64,000 nucleotides of DNA from contig NZ_JAGYPG010000003.1 in NCBI RefSeq assembly GCF_018343625.1, positions 127,102 to 191,101 of the forward strand, written 5' to 3'. The notes below the pieces were generated by a model. That model was not told the origin of the DNA. It saw only the letters and a program-made list of their open reading frames with translations, and did not search any database. Positions within the stretch are counted from its first letter, which is position 1, and the number at the start of each line of letters is the position of its first letter. Source of the stretch: Lederbergia citri (GTDB lineage Bacteria; Bacillota; Bacilli; Bacillales; Bacillaceae_C). Below are positions 17,266-25,106 of the stretch, in pieces. Both the position numbers and the translations under genes were made by a program.

Positions 17266-18108
17266 TTAGAATTCTTCATAAGTAGCTGGATCTTGGCTAT
17301 TCAATCTTCCATCAGGACGAGATAACTCTGCCATCATATTCATTTCATTCTCATCCAACGAAAAATCAAAGATTGATAGATTTTCCAGCTGGCGAGAAGG
17401 AGATGCTGATTTAGGGATAGATACTGCACCAAGTTGATAATGCCAGCGCAAAATAACCTGAGAAACTGATTTGTTGTGACGTTCAGCTATTTTTTTGATC
17501 GTTTCATTATCCTGAATGGCATTTGCCCGCGCTAATGGACTCCATGATTCTGTTACTATATTATTCTCTTCGTGCCATTTTCTTTGTTGTTCTTGGTTGA
17601 AAAATGGGTGTAGTTCAATCTGGTTCACACTTGGCATAACGCCGGTTTCCTTTTCCAAACGCTCAAGATGTTCGGGTAAGAAATTAGAAACGCCGATTGA
17701 GCGAATAAGACCCCATTTTTGAGCATCTATTAAGGCTTGCCAAGCTTCTACATACAAATCTTTTTTTGGATTTGGCCAGTGAATGAGATATAAATCATAA
17801 TAATCTAGGTTTGCCCGATATAACGATTCTTGGATAGCTAAAACAGCTTTTTCATAAGAATGATAGCGTCCAGGCAGCTTGGAAGTAATGATTAATTGAT
17901 CCCTTGGAGTGGAGCTTCTTCGAATCGCTTGACCGACAGTTCCTTCGTTTTCATAGTTGTAAGCAGAATCAATCAAGCGGTACCCAATATCAATTGCATG
18001 TTTAATTGAATTTACTCCAGCATTTCCTCTTAGACTATATGTACCTAAACCTACTACTGGTAAAGAAAAGCCATCATTAAGAGTAATCTCAGGAATGGAA
18101 ATACTCAT
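17266..18108 (-). CDS. Aldo/keto reductase
   Basis: A 280-residue (beta/alpha)8 NADPH-dependent reductase of the AKR5 type (2,5-diketogluconate reductase/YtbE-like). The catalytic tetrad is visible: Asp and Tyr in LIDSAYNY, Lys in IITSKLP, His in LYLIHWP. The cofactor region SIPKSASPSRQLEN is present. It probably reduces aldehydes, methylglyoxal or similar; the natural substrate is unknown. It is a single gene, divergent from the AbrB-type transporter. Confidence 0.92.
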   Translation of the reverse strand: MSISIPEITLNDGFSLPVVGLGTYSLRGNAGVNSIKHAIDIGYRLIDSAYNYENEGTVGQAIRRSSTPRDQLIITSKLPGRYHSYEKAVLAIQESLYRANLDYYDLYLIHWPNPKKDLYVEAWQALIDAQKWGLIRSIGVSNFLPEHLERLEKETGVMPSVNQIELHPFFNQEQQRKWHEENNIVTESWSPLARANAIQDNETIKKIAERHNKSVSQVILRWHYQLGAVSIPKSASPSRQLENLSIFDFSLDENEMNMMAELSRPDGRLNSQDPATYEEF

Positions 18109-18195
18109 CTCAATCGCTCCTTTCTATATTAAATATAAGGTTACCATATTTAGGAATGCACTTCATTTTCTACGATTTATCAAAAACTCAATTCT

Positions 18196-18225
18196 TTGAC
18201 AATGTTTTCAGTAAGCGCCTACAAT
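18196..18225 (+). promoter_or_regulatory. Sigma-A promoter of the AbrB-type transporter
   Basis: TTGACA (18196-18201), an 18-nt spacer and TACAAT (18220-18225). Its -10 box overlaps the ATG at 18224, which rules that codon out as the start. Confidence 0.8.
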
Positions 18226-18256
18226 GAGAGCAAAAAGAATTCGTAGGTTGTATTTT

Positions 18257-19357
18257 ATGAAAAATAAGTCCAAACAAATAATTATTACCCTTATCGCCGC
18301 AATAATTGGCGGTGTACTATTTAGTATCCTCCATATACCAGTCCCATGGCTACTTGGCCCAATGATTACAGTATTAATCGGTACGAATGTAATGAAACTC
18401 CACTTTGCTTGGCCAAGATCGATTCGAAATACTGGAATGATCATTGTAGGGTATACGATTGGATTATCGATGACACCCTCGGCCTTGCATGAAATGGTAT
18501 TGCAATTGCCATACATGTTTATGATGACTGTATTTTTATTATTATTTTGTGCTGGAATTGCATTTGTTGTGTCTAAGTTATCAGATAGTGATTACAGGAC
18601 GTTGTTATTGGCCAGTATTCCGGGAGGACTTTCACAAATCATTATGTTGGCTGAAGAAACGAAAGGTATAAACCTAGCCATTGTTACAATTACTCAAGTT
18701 ACCCGCTTAATTATCATTATTATCGTTATGCCGTTACTTGTTTTGATTCCAATGTTTGCGGATTCCGGTCATGCTGCAACTAATTCTGTCATTCCGGCTT
18801 TATCCACTGCAAGCTGGAATCATTTGTTTCCTAATATCTTTCTTTTTGCAGTAATATGTATCCTTTTTGCTCTTTTAGGTGCGAAAATTAGATTTCCGAC
18901 TGCTTATTTAATTGGCCCAGCTATTGGAACAGCGATTTTACAGGCGTATGTTTTAAACGGACCGCAATTGCCGCCTACCGTAATTAATGCAGCCCAACTA
19001 ATGCTAGGTACATATGTTGGTTTAATGCTTAAGCCCAATCAGATTTCAAATAAAATAAAGACATTTAGCCTCGCAATTGGAAGTGGATTTATGCTCGTTT
19101 TCGGGGCAATTGGCTTGAGCATGTTGCTTACAAAACTACAATCCATCTCAAATGCAACAGCATTATTAAGCTTGGCACCTGGAGGAATGGATCAGATGGG
19201 AATAATCGCACATGCCATTAATGCAGATTTATCCTTTGTATCCGGTTACCAGCTATTTCGCACCTTCTTTATTTTTTTCGCCATTCCGCCATTAATTAGG
19301 TTAATATTTAATTTAGCGGATAAACGATCGATTAGACGAAAAAGTGAGTTGCAATGA
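18257..19357 (+). CDS. AbrB-family membrane transporter (PF05145 type)
   Basis: A 366-residue protein with 9-10 TM helices in two repeated halves, each with the family motif: LHIPVPWLLGPMITVLIG in the first and FPTAYLIGPAIGTAI in the second. Also typical are IPGGLSQIIMLAEE and LAPGGMDQMGIIA. The family is often mislabelled ammonia monooxygenase; it is a putative transporter of unknown substrate, distinct from the regulator AbrB. The start is set by the position of the promoter at 18196-18225. Confidence 0.85.
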   Translation: MKNKSKQIIITLIAAIIGGVLFSILHIPVPWLLGPMITVLIGTNVMKLHFAWPRSIRNTGMIIVGYTIGLSMTPSALHEMVLQLPYMFMMTVFLLLFCAGIAFVVSKLSDSDYRTLLLASIPGGLSQIIMLAEETKGINLAIVTITQVTRLIIIIIVMPLLVLIPMFADSGHAATNSVIPALSTASWNHLFPNIFLFAVICILFALLGAKIRFPTAYLIGPAIGTAILQAYVLNGPQLPPTVINAAQLMLGTYVGLMLKPNQISNKIKTFSLAIGSGFMLVFGAIGLSMLLTKLQSISNATALLSLAPGGMDQMGIIAHAINADLSFVSGYQLFRTFFIFFAIPPLIRLIFNLADKRSIRRKSELQ

Positions 19358-19421
19358 ACGAAATCCCTATGGATGTTCGCTAGCGAATTACTGATAAGAA
19401 GGCTATTTGAGGTGATGAAAA

Positions 19422-19958
19422 TTGGTAAATCGTGCAATGAATATAATTGTTGTCGACTATGATGAAAATTGGCCCAAATTATTTAAAAAAGAAGCAGGCA
19501 AGATTCGCGAAGTTCTAAAATACGAACTAGTAGACATTTATCATATTGGGAGTACAGCTGTTCCTAATTTAATGGCAAAGCCTATTATTGATATGATGCC
19601 AATTGTTAAAAATATAGAAGTTGTGGATCAATTTAATAGTAAAATGCGGGAGATTGGATATGAGCCGCTTGGTGAATTTGGAATGAAAGGAAGAAGATAT
19701 TTTCGAAAAGGAGGAGAAAATAGAACACATCAAGTACATATTTTTCAATGGAACAACACATTAGAAGTTAAACGTCATTTAGCAGTACGGGATTATTTAA
19801 GATCACATATTCATGAAGCTACAGCCTATGGAAAATTAAAGGAGCAACTGGCTAAAGAGTTTCCAAAGGATATAGAAGGATACAGTATTGGTAAAGAGGA
19901 ATTCGTTAGAGGTCTTGAACAAAGAGCTCTGGAGTGGTTAGAAGAAAAAGGGCTATAA
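19422..19958 (+). CDS. GrpB-family (UPF0157) nucleotidyltransferase-like protein
   Basis: A 178-residue protein. IYHIGSTAVPNLMAKPIIDMM is the family signature, a G-S plus D arrangement of the nucleotidyltransferase superfamily. GRRYFRKGGENRTHQVHIF and HLAVRDYLRSH are also conserved. GrpB proteins have no settled function in Bacillus; some relatives act in CoA biosynthesis fusions. The TTG start has GAGGTGAT 5 nt upstream; ATG 19437 is an alternative. A paralogue lies at 24578. Confidence 0.85.
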   Translation: MVNRAMNIIVVDYDENWPKLFKKEAGKIREVLKYELVDIYHIGSTAVPNLMAKPIIDMMPIVKNIEVVDQFNSKMREIGYEPLGEFGMKGRRYFRKGGENRTHQVHIFQWNNTLEVKRHLAVRDYLRSHIHEATAYGKLKEQLAKEFPKDIEGYSIGKEEFVRGLEQRALEWLEEKGL

Positions 19959-20009
19959 AGGTTCATTAATATGATATTAATCAGTTTTCGATCTCAGATT
20001 AAATAAAAT

Positions 20010-20033
20010 AGCTGCCGATTTTGATCGACAGCT
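20010..20033. terminator. Terminator shared by grpB-like gene and hflX
   Basis: AGCTGCCGAT and ATCGACAGCT form a stem with one mismatch. The minus-strand side is followed by ATTTTATTT, fitting the end of hflX. Confidence 0.7.
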
Positions 20034-20062
20034 TAAGTTTGTTATTCATATAAATAGTTAAT

Positions 20063-21316
20063 TTAGAGAACCTTTTGTACAAATTGATGATATTTTTCCG
20101 CATCGGCTTTTTTACATTCCACAACCAGCTTTGTTCCGTCTTCTTCATAATCGGTTGATATTATCTGACTATGTTCATTAAAGTAAGAAATCACTGTACC
20201 GTCTGTGTAAGGGATGAGCAATTCGCATGAAACATAGTCATTAAAAATGTGATGACCAATTAGATGTAAACATTCTTCAACACCTTTGCCAGTTTTTGCT
20301 GACATGTAAACGCTATTGTCATGTGCTGGGAAAGGCCCCTCCACAAGGTCTGATTTATTATAGGCGTATATCGTAGGAATATTTTCAACACCTATTTCCT
20401 TCAATACTTTATTTGTTAGCTGTTTTTGTTCTTCGTGATGAGGATTTGAGTAATCAACGACATGAACAAGTAAATCAGCTTCCGTTACCTCTTCAAGCGT
20501 TGAGCGGAAAGCTTTTACGAGATGGTGCGGTAGTTTTTTAATAAAACCAACGGTATCTGATAATAGAAATTCCTTGTTATTTGCCAAAGTAATGTTTCTA
20601 ACTGACGTTTCCAATGTCGCAAATAACATATTCTTTTCAAAAACGTATTTTTCCAAACCGATATGATTTAGCATGGCATTCATGAGTGTTGATTTGCCTG
20701 CGTTCGTATAACCAACTAAAGAAACGACTGGCATTTCATTTTTACTGCGCTGTTTTCTTTGAATTTTTCTTCTAGCTACTAATTGTTCTAGTTCTTTTGA
20801 TAAGGCAGCAATCTTGATTTCAATTTTCCGACGATCGAGTTCCAGCTTCGTTTCTCCGGAACCTCTATTTTTTAACCCAGAACCTCCACCTTGTCGCCCT
20901 AATGACTCACGGCTTCCTATTAGTCTTGGAAGCATATAGTTCAATCTGGCGATTTCGACTTGGAGCTGGGCCTCCTTCGTTCTAGCTCTATTTGCAAAAA
21001 TTTCTAATATGAGCATCGTACGATCGATGACTTCACACTCCAACTTAGCTTCCAAATTGCGAATCTGAGAAGGGGAGAGCTCATCATCAAAAATAACGAT
21101 ATTTGCTTCTTTTTCCGCAATCAGTGCAAGCAATTCTTCGACTTTTCCACTTCCTATATAATACGTTTTATCAAAGTGATGTAGATTTTGAGTAATTTCA
21201 CCAAGCACAAGAACATCACAAGCTTCTGCTAAATTGCATAATTCCTCCATAGAATGTGCAAAACTTTCAGGCGTGCTATTTCGATTGACACCAACACCAA
21301 TTGCTTTTCTTTCCAT
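20063..21316 (-). CDS. hflX: Ribosome-splitting GTPase HflX
   Basis: A 417-residue GTPase. The N-terminal HflX domain includes YYIGSGKVEEL and the basic helix ANRARTKEAQLQVEIARL with RLIGSRESLGRQGGG. The G domain has GYTNAGKST (202-210), DTVGF and NKSD. HflX splits stalled 70S ribosomes using ATP or GTP; HflXr variants give macrolide-lincosamide resistance. ATG 21316 has GGAGGG 7 nt upstream. A leader with an RLRF arrest-type peptide and two terminators precedes it, indicating antibiotic-inducible expression. Whether it is a resistance variant or the only housekeeping copy cannot be decided here. Confidence 0.95.
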   Translation of the reverse strand: MERKAIGVGVNRNSTPESFAHSMEELCNLAEACDVLVLGEITQNLHHFDKTYYIGSGKVEELLALIAEKEANIVIFDDELSPSQIRNLEAKLECEVIDRTMLILEIFANRARTKEAQLQVEIARLNYMLPRLIGSRESLGRQGGGSGLKNRGSGETKLELDRRKIEIKIAALSKELEQLVARRKIQRKQRSKNEMPVVSLVGYTNAGKSTLMNAMLNHIGLEKYVFEKNMLFATLETSVRNITLANNKEFLLSDTVGFIKKLPHHLVKAFRSTLEEVTEADLLVHVVDYSNPHHEEQKQLTNKVLKEIGVENIPTIYAYNKSDLVEGPFPAHDNSVYMSAKTGKGVEECLHLIGHHIFNDYVSCELLIPYTDGTVISYFNEHSQIISTDYEEDGTKLVVECKKADAEKYHQFVQKVL

Positions 21317-21340
21317 ATGGAATCCCTCCGATTTTTTAAA

Positions 21341-21370
21341 ATAAAAAAACACAGGTGCTCAGCCTGTGCA
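21341..21370 (-). terminator. Leader terminator 2 of hflX
   Basis: On the minus strand CACAGG...CCTGTG is followed by seven T. It lies 10 nt before the ribosome site of hflX and must be read through for expression. Confidence 0.85.
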
Positions 21371-21457
21371 TGGATGAAGGGATATGGAGGCGACAAAAAA
21401 CCATCTTGAAATGGAAAATGAATGGGCTACTTTACAATCCCCAATATTATCGGACGC

Positions 21458-21483
21458 AAAAAAGGGGAGAATTGTCCCTCCCC
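21458..21483 (-). terminator. Leader terminator 1 of hflX
   Basis: On the minus strand GGGGAG...CTCCCC is followed by six T. It lies about 95 nt after the leader peptide and about 140 nt before hflX. Confidence 0.85.
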
Positions 21484-21578
21484 TGCATCTTTTATTTGCA
21501 TTATAAAAATGAGGTTCCCTAAGTAGGCAGACCAATCCCGTTACCCTGCACAGACAGCAGAGCTTTGAACATATTTAA

Positions 21579-21620
21579 TTATCTGTTCAAATTTTGGAAT
21601 CGAAGTCTGATAGTTGCCAC
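21579..21620 (-). CDS. Macrolide-arrest-type leader peptide of hflX (13 aa)
   Basis: GTG at 21620 has GGAGGG 7 nt upstream. The peptide MATIRLRFQNLNR shares RLRF-x-x-LN with the ErmD leader (MTHSMRLRFPTLNQ), whose Arg-Leu-Arg (+x+) stalls macrolide-bound ribosomes. Codons 10-12 carry TTTGAAC, the left arm of a 7-bp hairpin whose right arm is GTTCAAA just downstream. A stalled ribosome would open it. Two terminators follow before hflX. Confidence 0.8.
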   Translation of the reverse strand: MATIRLRFQNLNR

Positions 21621-21653
21621 TTGGAAACCCTCCGTTCATTAAAAGTTGAGTTC

Positions 21654-21682
21654 ATCTTAACATGCGAGTAGAGAAAGAGCAA
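21654..21682 (-). promoter_or_regulatory. Promoter of the hflX leader
   Basis: On the minus strand TTGCTC, a 17-nt spacer and TAAGAT. It starts the transcript a short distance before the leader peptide. Confidence 0.6.
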
Positions 21683-21847
21683 TGTGAAAAAGTAAAATAA
21701 TTACATTTTCCTATTAGACTGACGTTAGTTGAAAGTTTCGTAAAAATAAAAAGATAAAACAAAAATACCCTTTGAAATTTCGAAAAATTAAAAAAGAGAG
21801 TAAGTTAATATGATAATATTAATGATATAAAAGGGGGATGGAATATT

Positions 21848-22003
21848 ATGGTAGACAAATATTTAGCATTATATATATCCATTGGTGGAATTGCAGGTCT
21901 TTTTTTCGGAGGGATGTGGGAAGGAATCGGTGCAATGGTATTAATATATATTGCTCAGAGATTAGAGTACATTACACGAATCTTTGAAGAAAGAAATAAT
22001 TGA
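21848..22003 (+). CDS. Small membrane protein, 51 aa
   Basis: ATG at 21848 follows AAAGGGGGATGG. The peptide has a glycine-rich hydrophobic stretch (ALYISIGGIAGLFFGGMW, then IGAMVLIYIAQRL) and a charged tail ending EERNN. It is likely a membrane protein with one or two helices, co-transcribed with the 85-aa membrane protein downstream. No family recognised. Confidence 0.6.
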   Translation: MVDKYLALYISIGGIAGLFFGGMWEGIGAMVLIYIAQRLEYITRIFEERNN

Positions 22004-22050
22004 GAAAAGAATTTTCATAGTATCAAATATGTGAAAAGGGAGGTAGGAAA

Positions 22051-22308
22051 GTGGACAGAAAAATAAGTCTTATTCTTGGATCGATATTCATTTTAACTAG
22101 CGGGCTACTTTATTCAATTGAACGCATAATTTCGATTATTCATTGGACCGCGCTAACACAGACAGGAGAGTATCCAACTACACCACCGTCCCCAAATCTA
22201 GTAGATAACCTTTTTGTACTGTTTTTTCTAGTTGTTGGAATCATCTTTTTTATCATGGCATTTAAAAAAGAAATATGGAGAATATTAACGTCAGAAAAAA
22301 ATATTTGA
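22051..22308 (+). CDS. Two-TM membrane protein, unknown
   Basis: An 85-residue protein with helices near residues 6-29 and 51-69 and a proline-rich outer loop (EYPTTPPSPN). GTG start with GGGAGG upstream. It probably forms a small operon with the 51-residue protein 47 nt upstream. Function cannot be inferred. Confidence 0.6.
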   Translation: MDRKISLILGSIFILTSGLLYSIERIISIIHWTALTQTGEYPTTPPSPNLVDNLFVLFFLVVGIIFFIMAFKKEIWRILTSEKNI

Positions 22309-22332
22309 GGACTGCCCCTTACGAACAGTCCT
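22308..22332. terminator. Terminator between convergent genes
   Basis: AGGACTG (22308-22314) and CAGTCCT (22326-22332). On the minus strand it is followed by a T-rich run, and the stem overlaps the MFS stop codon. Confidence 0.65.
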
Positions 22333-23521
22333 AATTATTATATTGCAAATTCCGTGTCTTTTTCCCATAAGCAAAATAATACATCGGATAACAAAGCAGA
22401 ATAACGATCACCATCGAAAAGAAAATGGCACGGTAACCTGAATAAGGTTCGATAAACCCTAAAATATAGGGTCCTAAACCTAGACCTAGATCATACAAAA
22501 TAAAATAAGTGGATGTGGCTAAGCCGAAACGATGTGGCTCGGTAACCTTAATGGCGATTGCTTGTGCGATCGAGTTAAAATTACCATACCCTAAACCAAT
22601 GAATGCACTCGCCAACAAAAGCATCCAGCCTGCCGAAGCTTCGCTAAACAGGAACATTCCAACAGCGAAGATTGCGAAACATGGGTAAACAATAATATTA
22701 GCTCCACGTGTATCCATTAATTTGCCGGTTATCGGACGGGTGAAAATGATGACAACCGCATAGACTAAGAAGAAATAACTTGCTGCTGTTACTAAATGAA
22801 TTTCTTCTGCATAAAAAGATAAGAATGACATGACACCGGAATAGCTAAAGCCGATAACAAGCGCAACTAATGAAATGGGTGCCGCTTTTGGTTCGATAAA
22901 ACGTGTAAGAATAGGTCCCTTTTCCACAATCCTTTTTTCCTTTGACGTCTCTGCAATCTTAATTTTCACTAGTGCTAAAAAGATCATGCTCCCAATTGAA
23001 AAGATGACGTTAATCAAATACATAATCATAAAACCGTTATCCAATTTCATAAGTAAAATTCCGAAAAACGGACCGATCGCGGTGGCTAAAATTGTACTTA
23101 GACTATAATAACCAATCCCTTCACCCCTACGTTCTGATGGTAAAACTTGAGCGATAATGGTACCAGCCGCTGTTCCCATGAGACCAAAGGCAATACCGTG
23201 GAATAAGCGGTTAAGGAGTAATGTTGTCGTATTGAAAATGCCAAAATAAAAAATCGAGGCGACTGTCAGCAAAATTAAACCAGTCCAAAATACCTTTTTT
23301 GTCCCGATTTCACTAATATAGCGACCTGCACCAAGTCGTCCGAGAAGCGAACCAATAATAAAAATACTGGATACAAGACCAGCTGTACTCGTCGATACAT
23401 GAAACTCATTTTTAGCGTAAGTCGCGATCGTCACCATTAACAGGTAGAACATTAATGTGGCTAAAAAGTTGATCGTTGAAACAGCAATAAATTCCTTTGT
23501 CCATAATTTTTCTGAATTCAA
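22331..23521 (-). CDS. MFS exporter, YwoG-like
   Basis: A 396-residue, 12-TM major-facilitator protein with the RLGAGRYISEIGTKK loop after TM2 and RRGEGIGYYSLS in the middle. It resembles B. subtilis YwoG. Its start overlaps the MarR gene stop by 4 nt (23518-23521), so the two are coupled. A MarR/MFS pair of this kind usually means drug or toxic-compound efflux induced by the substrate. Substrate unknown. Confidence 0.88.
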   Translation of the reverse strand: MNSEKLWTKEFIAVSTINFLATLMFYLLMVTIATYAKNEFHVSTSTAGLVSSIFIIGSLLGRLGAGRYISEIGTKKVFWTGLILLTVASIFYFGIFNTTTLLLNRLFHGIAFGLMGTAAGTIIAQVLPSERRGEGIGYYSLSTILATAIGPFFGILLMKLDNGFMIMYLINVIFSIGSMIFLALVKIKIAETSKEKRIVEKGPILTRFIEPKAAPISLVALVIGFSYSGVMSFLSFYAEEIHLVTAASYFFLVYAVVIIFTRPITGKLMDTRGANIIVYPCFAIFAVGMFLFSEASAGWMLLLASAFIGLGYGNFNSIAQAIAIKVTEPHRFGLATSTYFILYDLGLGLGPYILGFIEPYSGYRAIFFSMVIVILLCYPMYYFAYGKKTRNLQYNN

Positions 23522-23940
23522 ATTAATCCTCTTTTCTTTACGTTGCTCGTTAATTGTTCTAAAACTTCGTTCACAACTTTAATCTGTTGTTCAGATACTC
23601 CTTCCAATAATTTCGATTGATACAAATCAACCGAGGCTTTACATTCTCTATATTTCAATTGTCCAGATTCCGTAATATGCATCACTTTTTGCCGTTTATC
23701 TTTTCCAGGACGAACCTCAATAAGGTCCAGTTCAATAAGCTTTTGAGCGACAGGAGTAACAGAAGGTTTTTCTACCTGCCAATACTCGGCAATTTCAGAA
23801 AATGTAGTAGGTCCATCTTCTTGTAAATAACGAAGCAAGCCCCATTGCAATTCGGTTAGCTCGTGCGGCTCAAGTACTTTCAGTATCTGTTGCGTATAAG
23901 GTTTATACAATAATTTGATTTTGGAAAAAACAGAGTACAA
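23518..23940 (-). CDS. MarR-family regulator of the MFS exporter
   Basis: A 140-residue winged-helix protein (LQWGLLRYLQ, TTFSEIAEYWQVEKPSVTPVAQKLIELDLI, wing PGKDKRQKVMHITESG), similar to YwoH. The TTG start has AAGGAGGAT upstream. A palindromic site at 23960-23978, right after a consensus -10 box, indicates autorepression of the two-gene operon. Confidence 0.9.
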   Translation of the reverse strand: MYSVFSKIKLLYKPYTQQILKVLEPHELTELQWGLLRYLQEDGPTTFSEIAEYWQVEKPSVTPVAQKLIELDLIEVRPGKDKRQKVMHITESGQLKYRECKASVDLYQSKLLEGVSEQQIKVVNEVLEQLTSNVKKRGLI

Positions 23941-23959
23941 GGAAATCCTCCTTAAATAA

Positions 23960-23978
23960 TAGTTAGTTAACCTAACTA
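23960..23978. promoter_or_regulatory. MarR-type operator
   Basis: TAGTTAG and CTAACTA flank TTAAC as an inverted repeat at the predicted transcription start of the MarR/MFS operon. The half-site TAGTTAG matches that of the unrelated operators at 2201 and 2706. Confidence 0.7.
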
Positions 23979-24007
23979 ATTTTAATATATGCTACTTTAT
24001 TTGTAAA
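23979..24007 (-). promoter_or_regulatory. Promoter of the MarR/MFS operon
   Basis: On the minus strand TTTACA, 17 nt, TAAAAT. The operator lies immediately downstream of the -10 box. Confidence 0.7.
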
Positions 24008-24089
24008 TGGAATATTTTAAAAGGAATTGAGCGACATTTGTAGAATTTACATTTTGTACTAGAAAAATGTTGATAAGGGTGTGTAACAA

Positions 24090-24482
24090 TTGAGTCTAGG
24101 GAAAATTAAAGGTTCATCCATTGTATTTTTAGTAAAGAATTTAAAAAAGTCCTCTCAATTTTATAGAGATTTGGGATTTTATTATGAGGAAATCGGAATA
24201 GGTGACATCAAACATATCCATGTAACAAGAGATCAACTTACTTTCATTTTACACGAGGCAAGCAGCCCAGAAGACGTTCGTCCTTTTTCGTCACTTGAAG
24301 GTGGACCACAATGGGATGCCTTTGCTTATTCGGATGAAGTAGATGTATTGTTTGAAGAATTTAAAACAAAAGGCGCAGAAATTGCATACGGTTTAAATCA
24401 AGATCCTATATGGAATGAATTTGCGATAAGAGATATAGATGGATATGTTGTTGCATTTGGCGGGGGATTGAGTAAGCAATAA
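24090..24482 (+). CDS. VOC-family protein
   Basis: A 130-residue glyoxalase-fold protein (GSSIVFLVKNLKKSSQFYRDLGF, IHVTRDQLTFILHEA, closing IRDIDGYVVAFGGG). The length and the late D-x-D-G-Y-x-x-x-F strand suit the bleomycin-resistance-like group. No ligand can be inferred. A TTG start follows AAGGGTGTG by 6 nt. It is monocistronic and divergent from the MarR/MFS operon. Confidence 0.8.
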   Translation: MSLGKIKGSSIVFLVKNLKKSSQFYRDLGFYYEEIGIGDIKHIHVTRDQLTFILHEASSPEDVRPFSSLEGGPQWDAFAYSDEVDVLFEEFKTKGAEIAYGLNQDPIWNEFAIRDIDGYVVAFGGGLSKQ

Positions 24483-24577
24483 AATAACGAGCTTTGAAAT
24501 GGTGTTTCTGAAATATTCGGAAATGCCTTTTTGCTTTGCTGGCAATTTTTAAGTAAATGTTGGGGGATTTGATTTTA

Positions 24578-25105
24578 ATGAGAAAAACTTTGATACTTCC
24601 CTGGACTGAGGATTGGGCAAGTTTATATATAAGTGAGGAAAGAATATTAAAAGAAATATTTAATGATAAAATTGTTGGTATATTTCATATCGGCAGCACG
24701 TCAATATCAGCAATTGGTTTTGCCAAACCAATTATAGACATTTTAATCGTTGTTAAAGATATTGAAATAGTGGATTCATTCAATGCAAAATTACGGGAAA
24801 TAGGTTATGAGCCTAGAGGGGAAAATGGTATAAAAGGAAGGAAATACTTTCCAAAAGGGAGAGAAAAAAGAACTCATCATGTACATATCTATCAAGTTGG
24901 TCATGTAAATATAAAAAAACATTTAGATTTTAAAGCTTACTTAATGGCACACCCAGAGGAAGCAGCAAGCTATGGGGATTTAAAAAGACGACTAGCAAAG
25001 AAGTTTCCTGACGATCATTACAAGTATCAGGAGGAAAAACAAGTATTTGTTGATGAATTGGTCAAAAAAGCTAGTGAATGGTCTTTAAAGAGTAAGGAGG
25101 GTTAG
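24578..25105 (+). CDS. GrpB-family protein, second copy
   Basis: A 175-residue paralogue of the protein at 19422, with FHIGSTSISAIGFAKPIIDIL, GRKYFPKGREKRTHHVHIYQ and FKAYLMAHPEEAASYG. In place of STAVP it reads STSIS, and the next segment is one residue different in spacing. ATG 24578 follows TGGGGGAT. It ends 1 nt before a second nucleotidyltransferase-fold gene, so the two form an operon. Confidence 0.85.
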   Translation: MRKTLILPWTEDWASLYISEERILKEIFNDKIVGIFHIGSTSISAIGFAKPIIDILIVVKDIEIVDSFNAKLREIGYEPRGENGIKGRKYFPKGREKRTHHVHIYQVGHVNIKKHLDFKAYLMAHPEEAASYGDLKRRLAKKFPDDHYKYQEEKQVFVDELVKKASEWSLKSKEG

Positions 25106-25106
25106 C

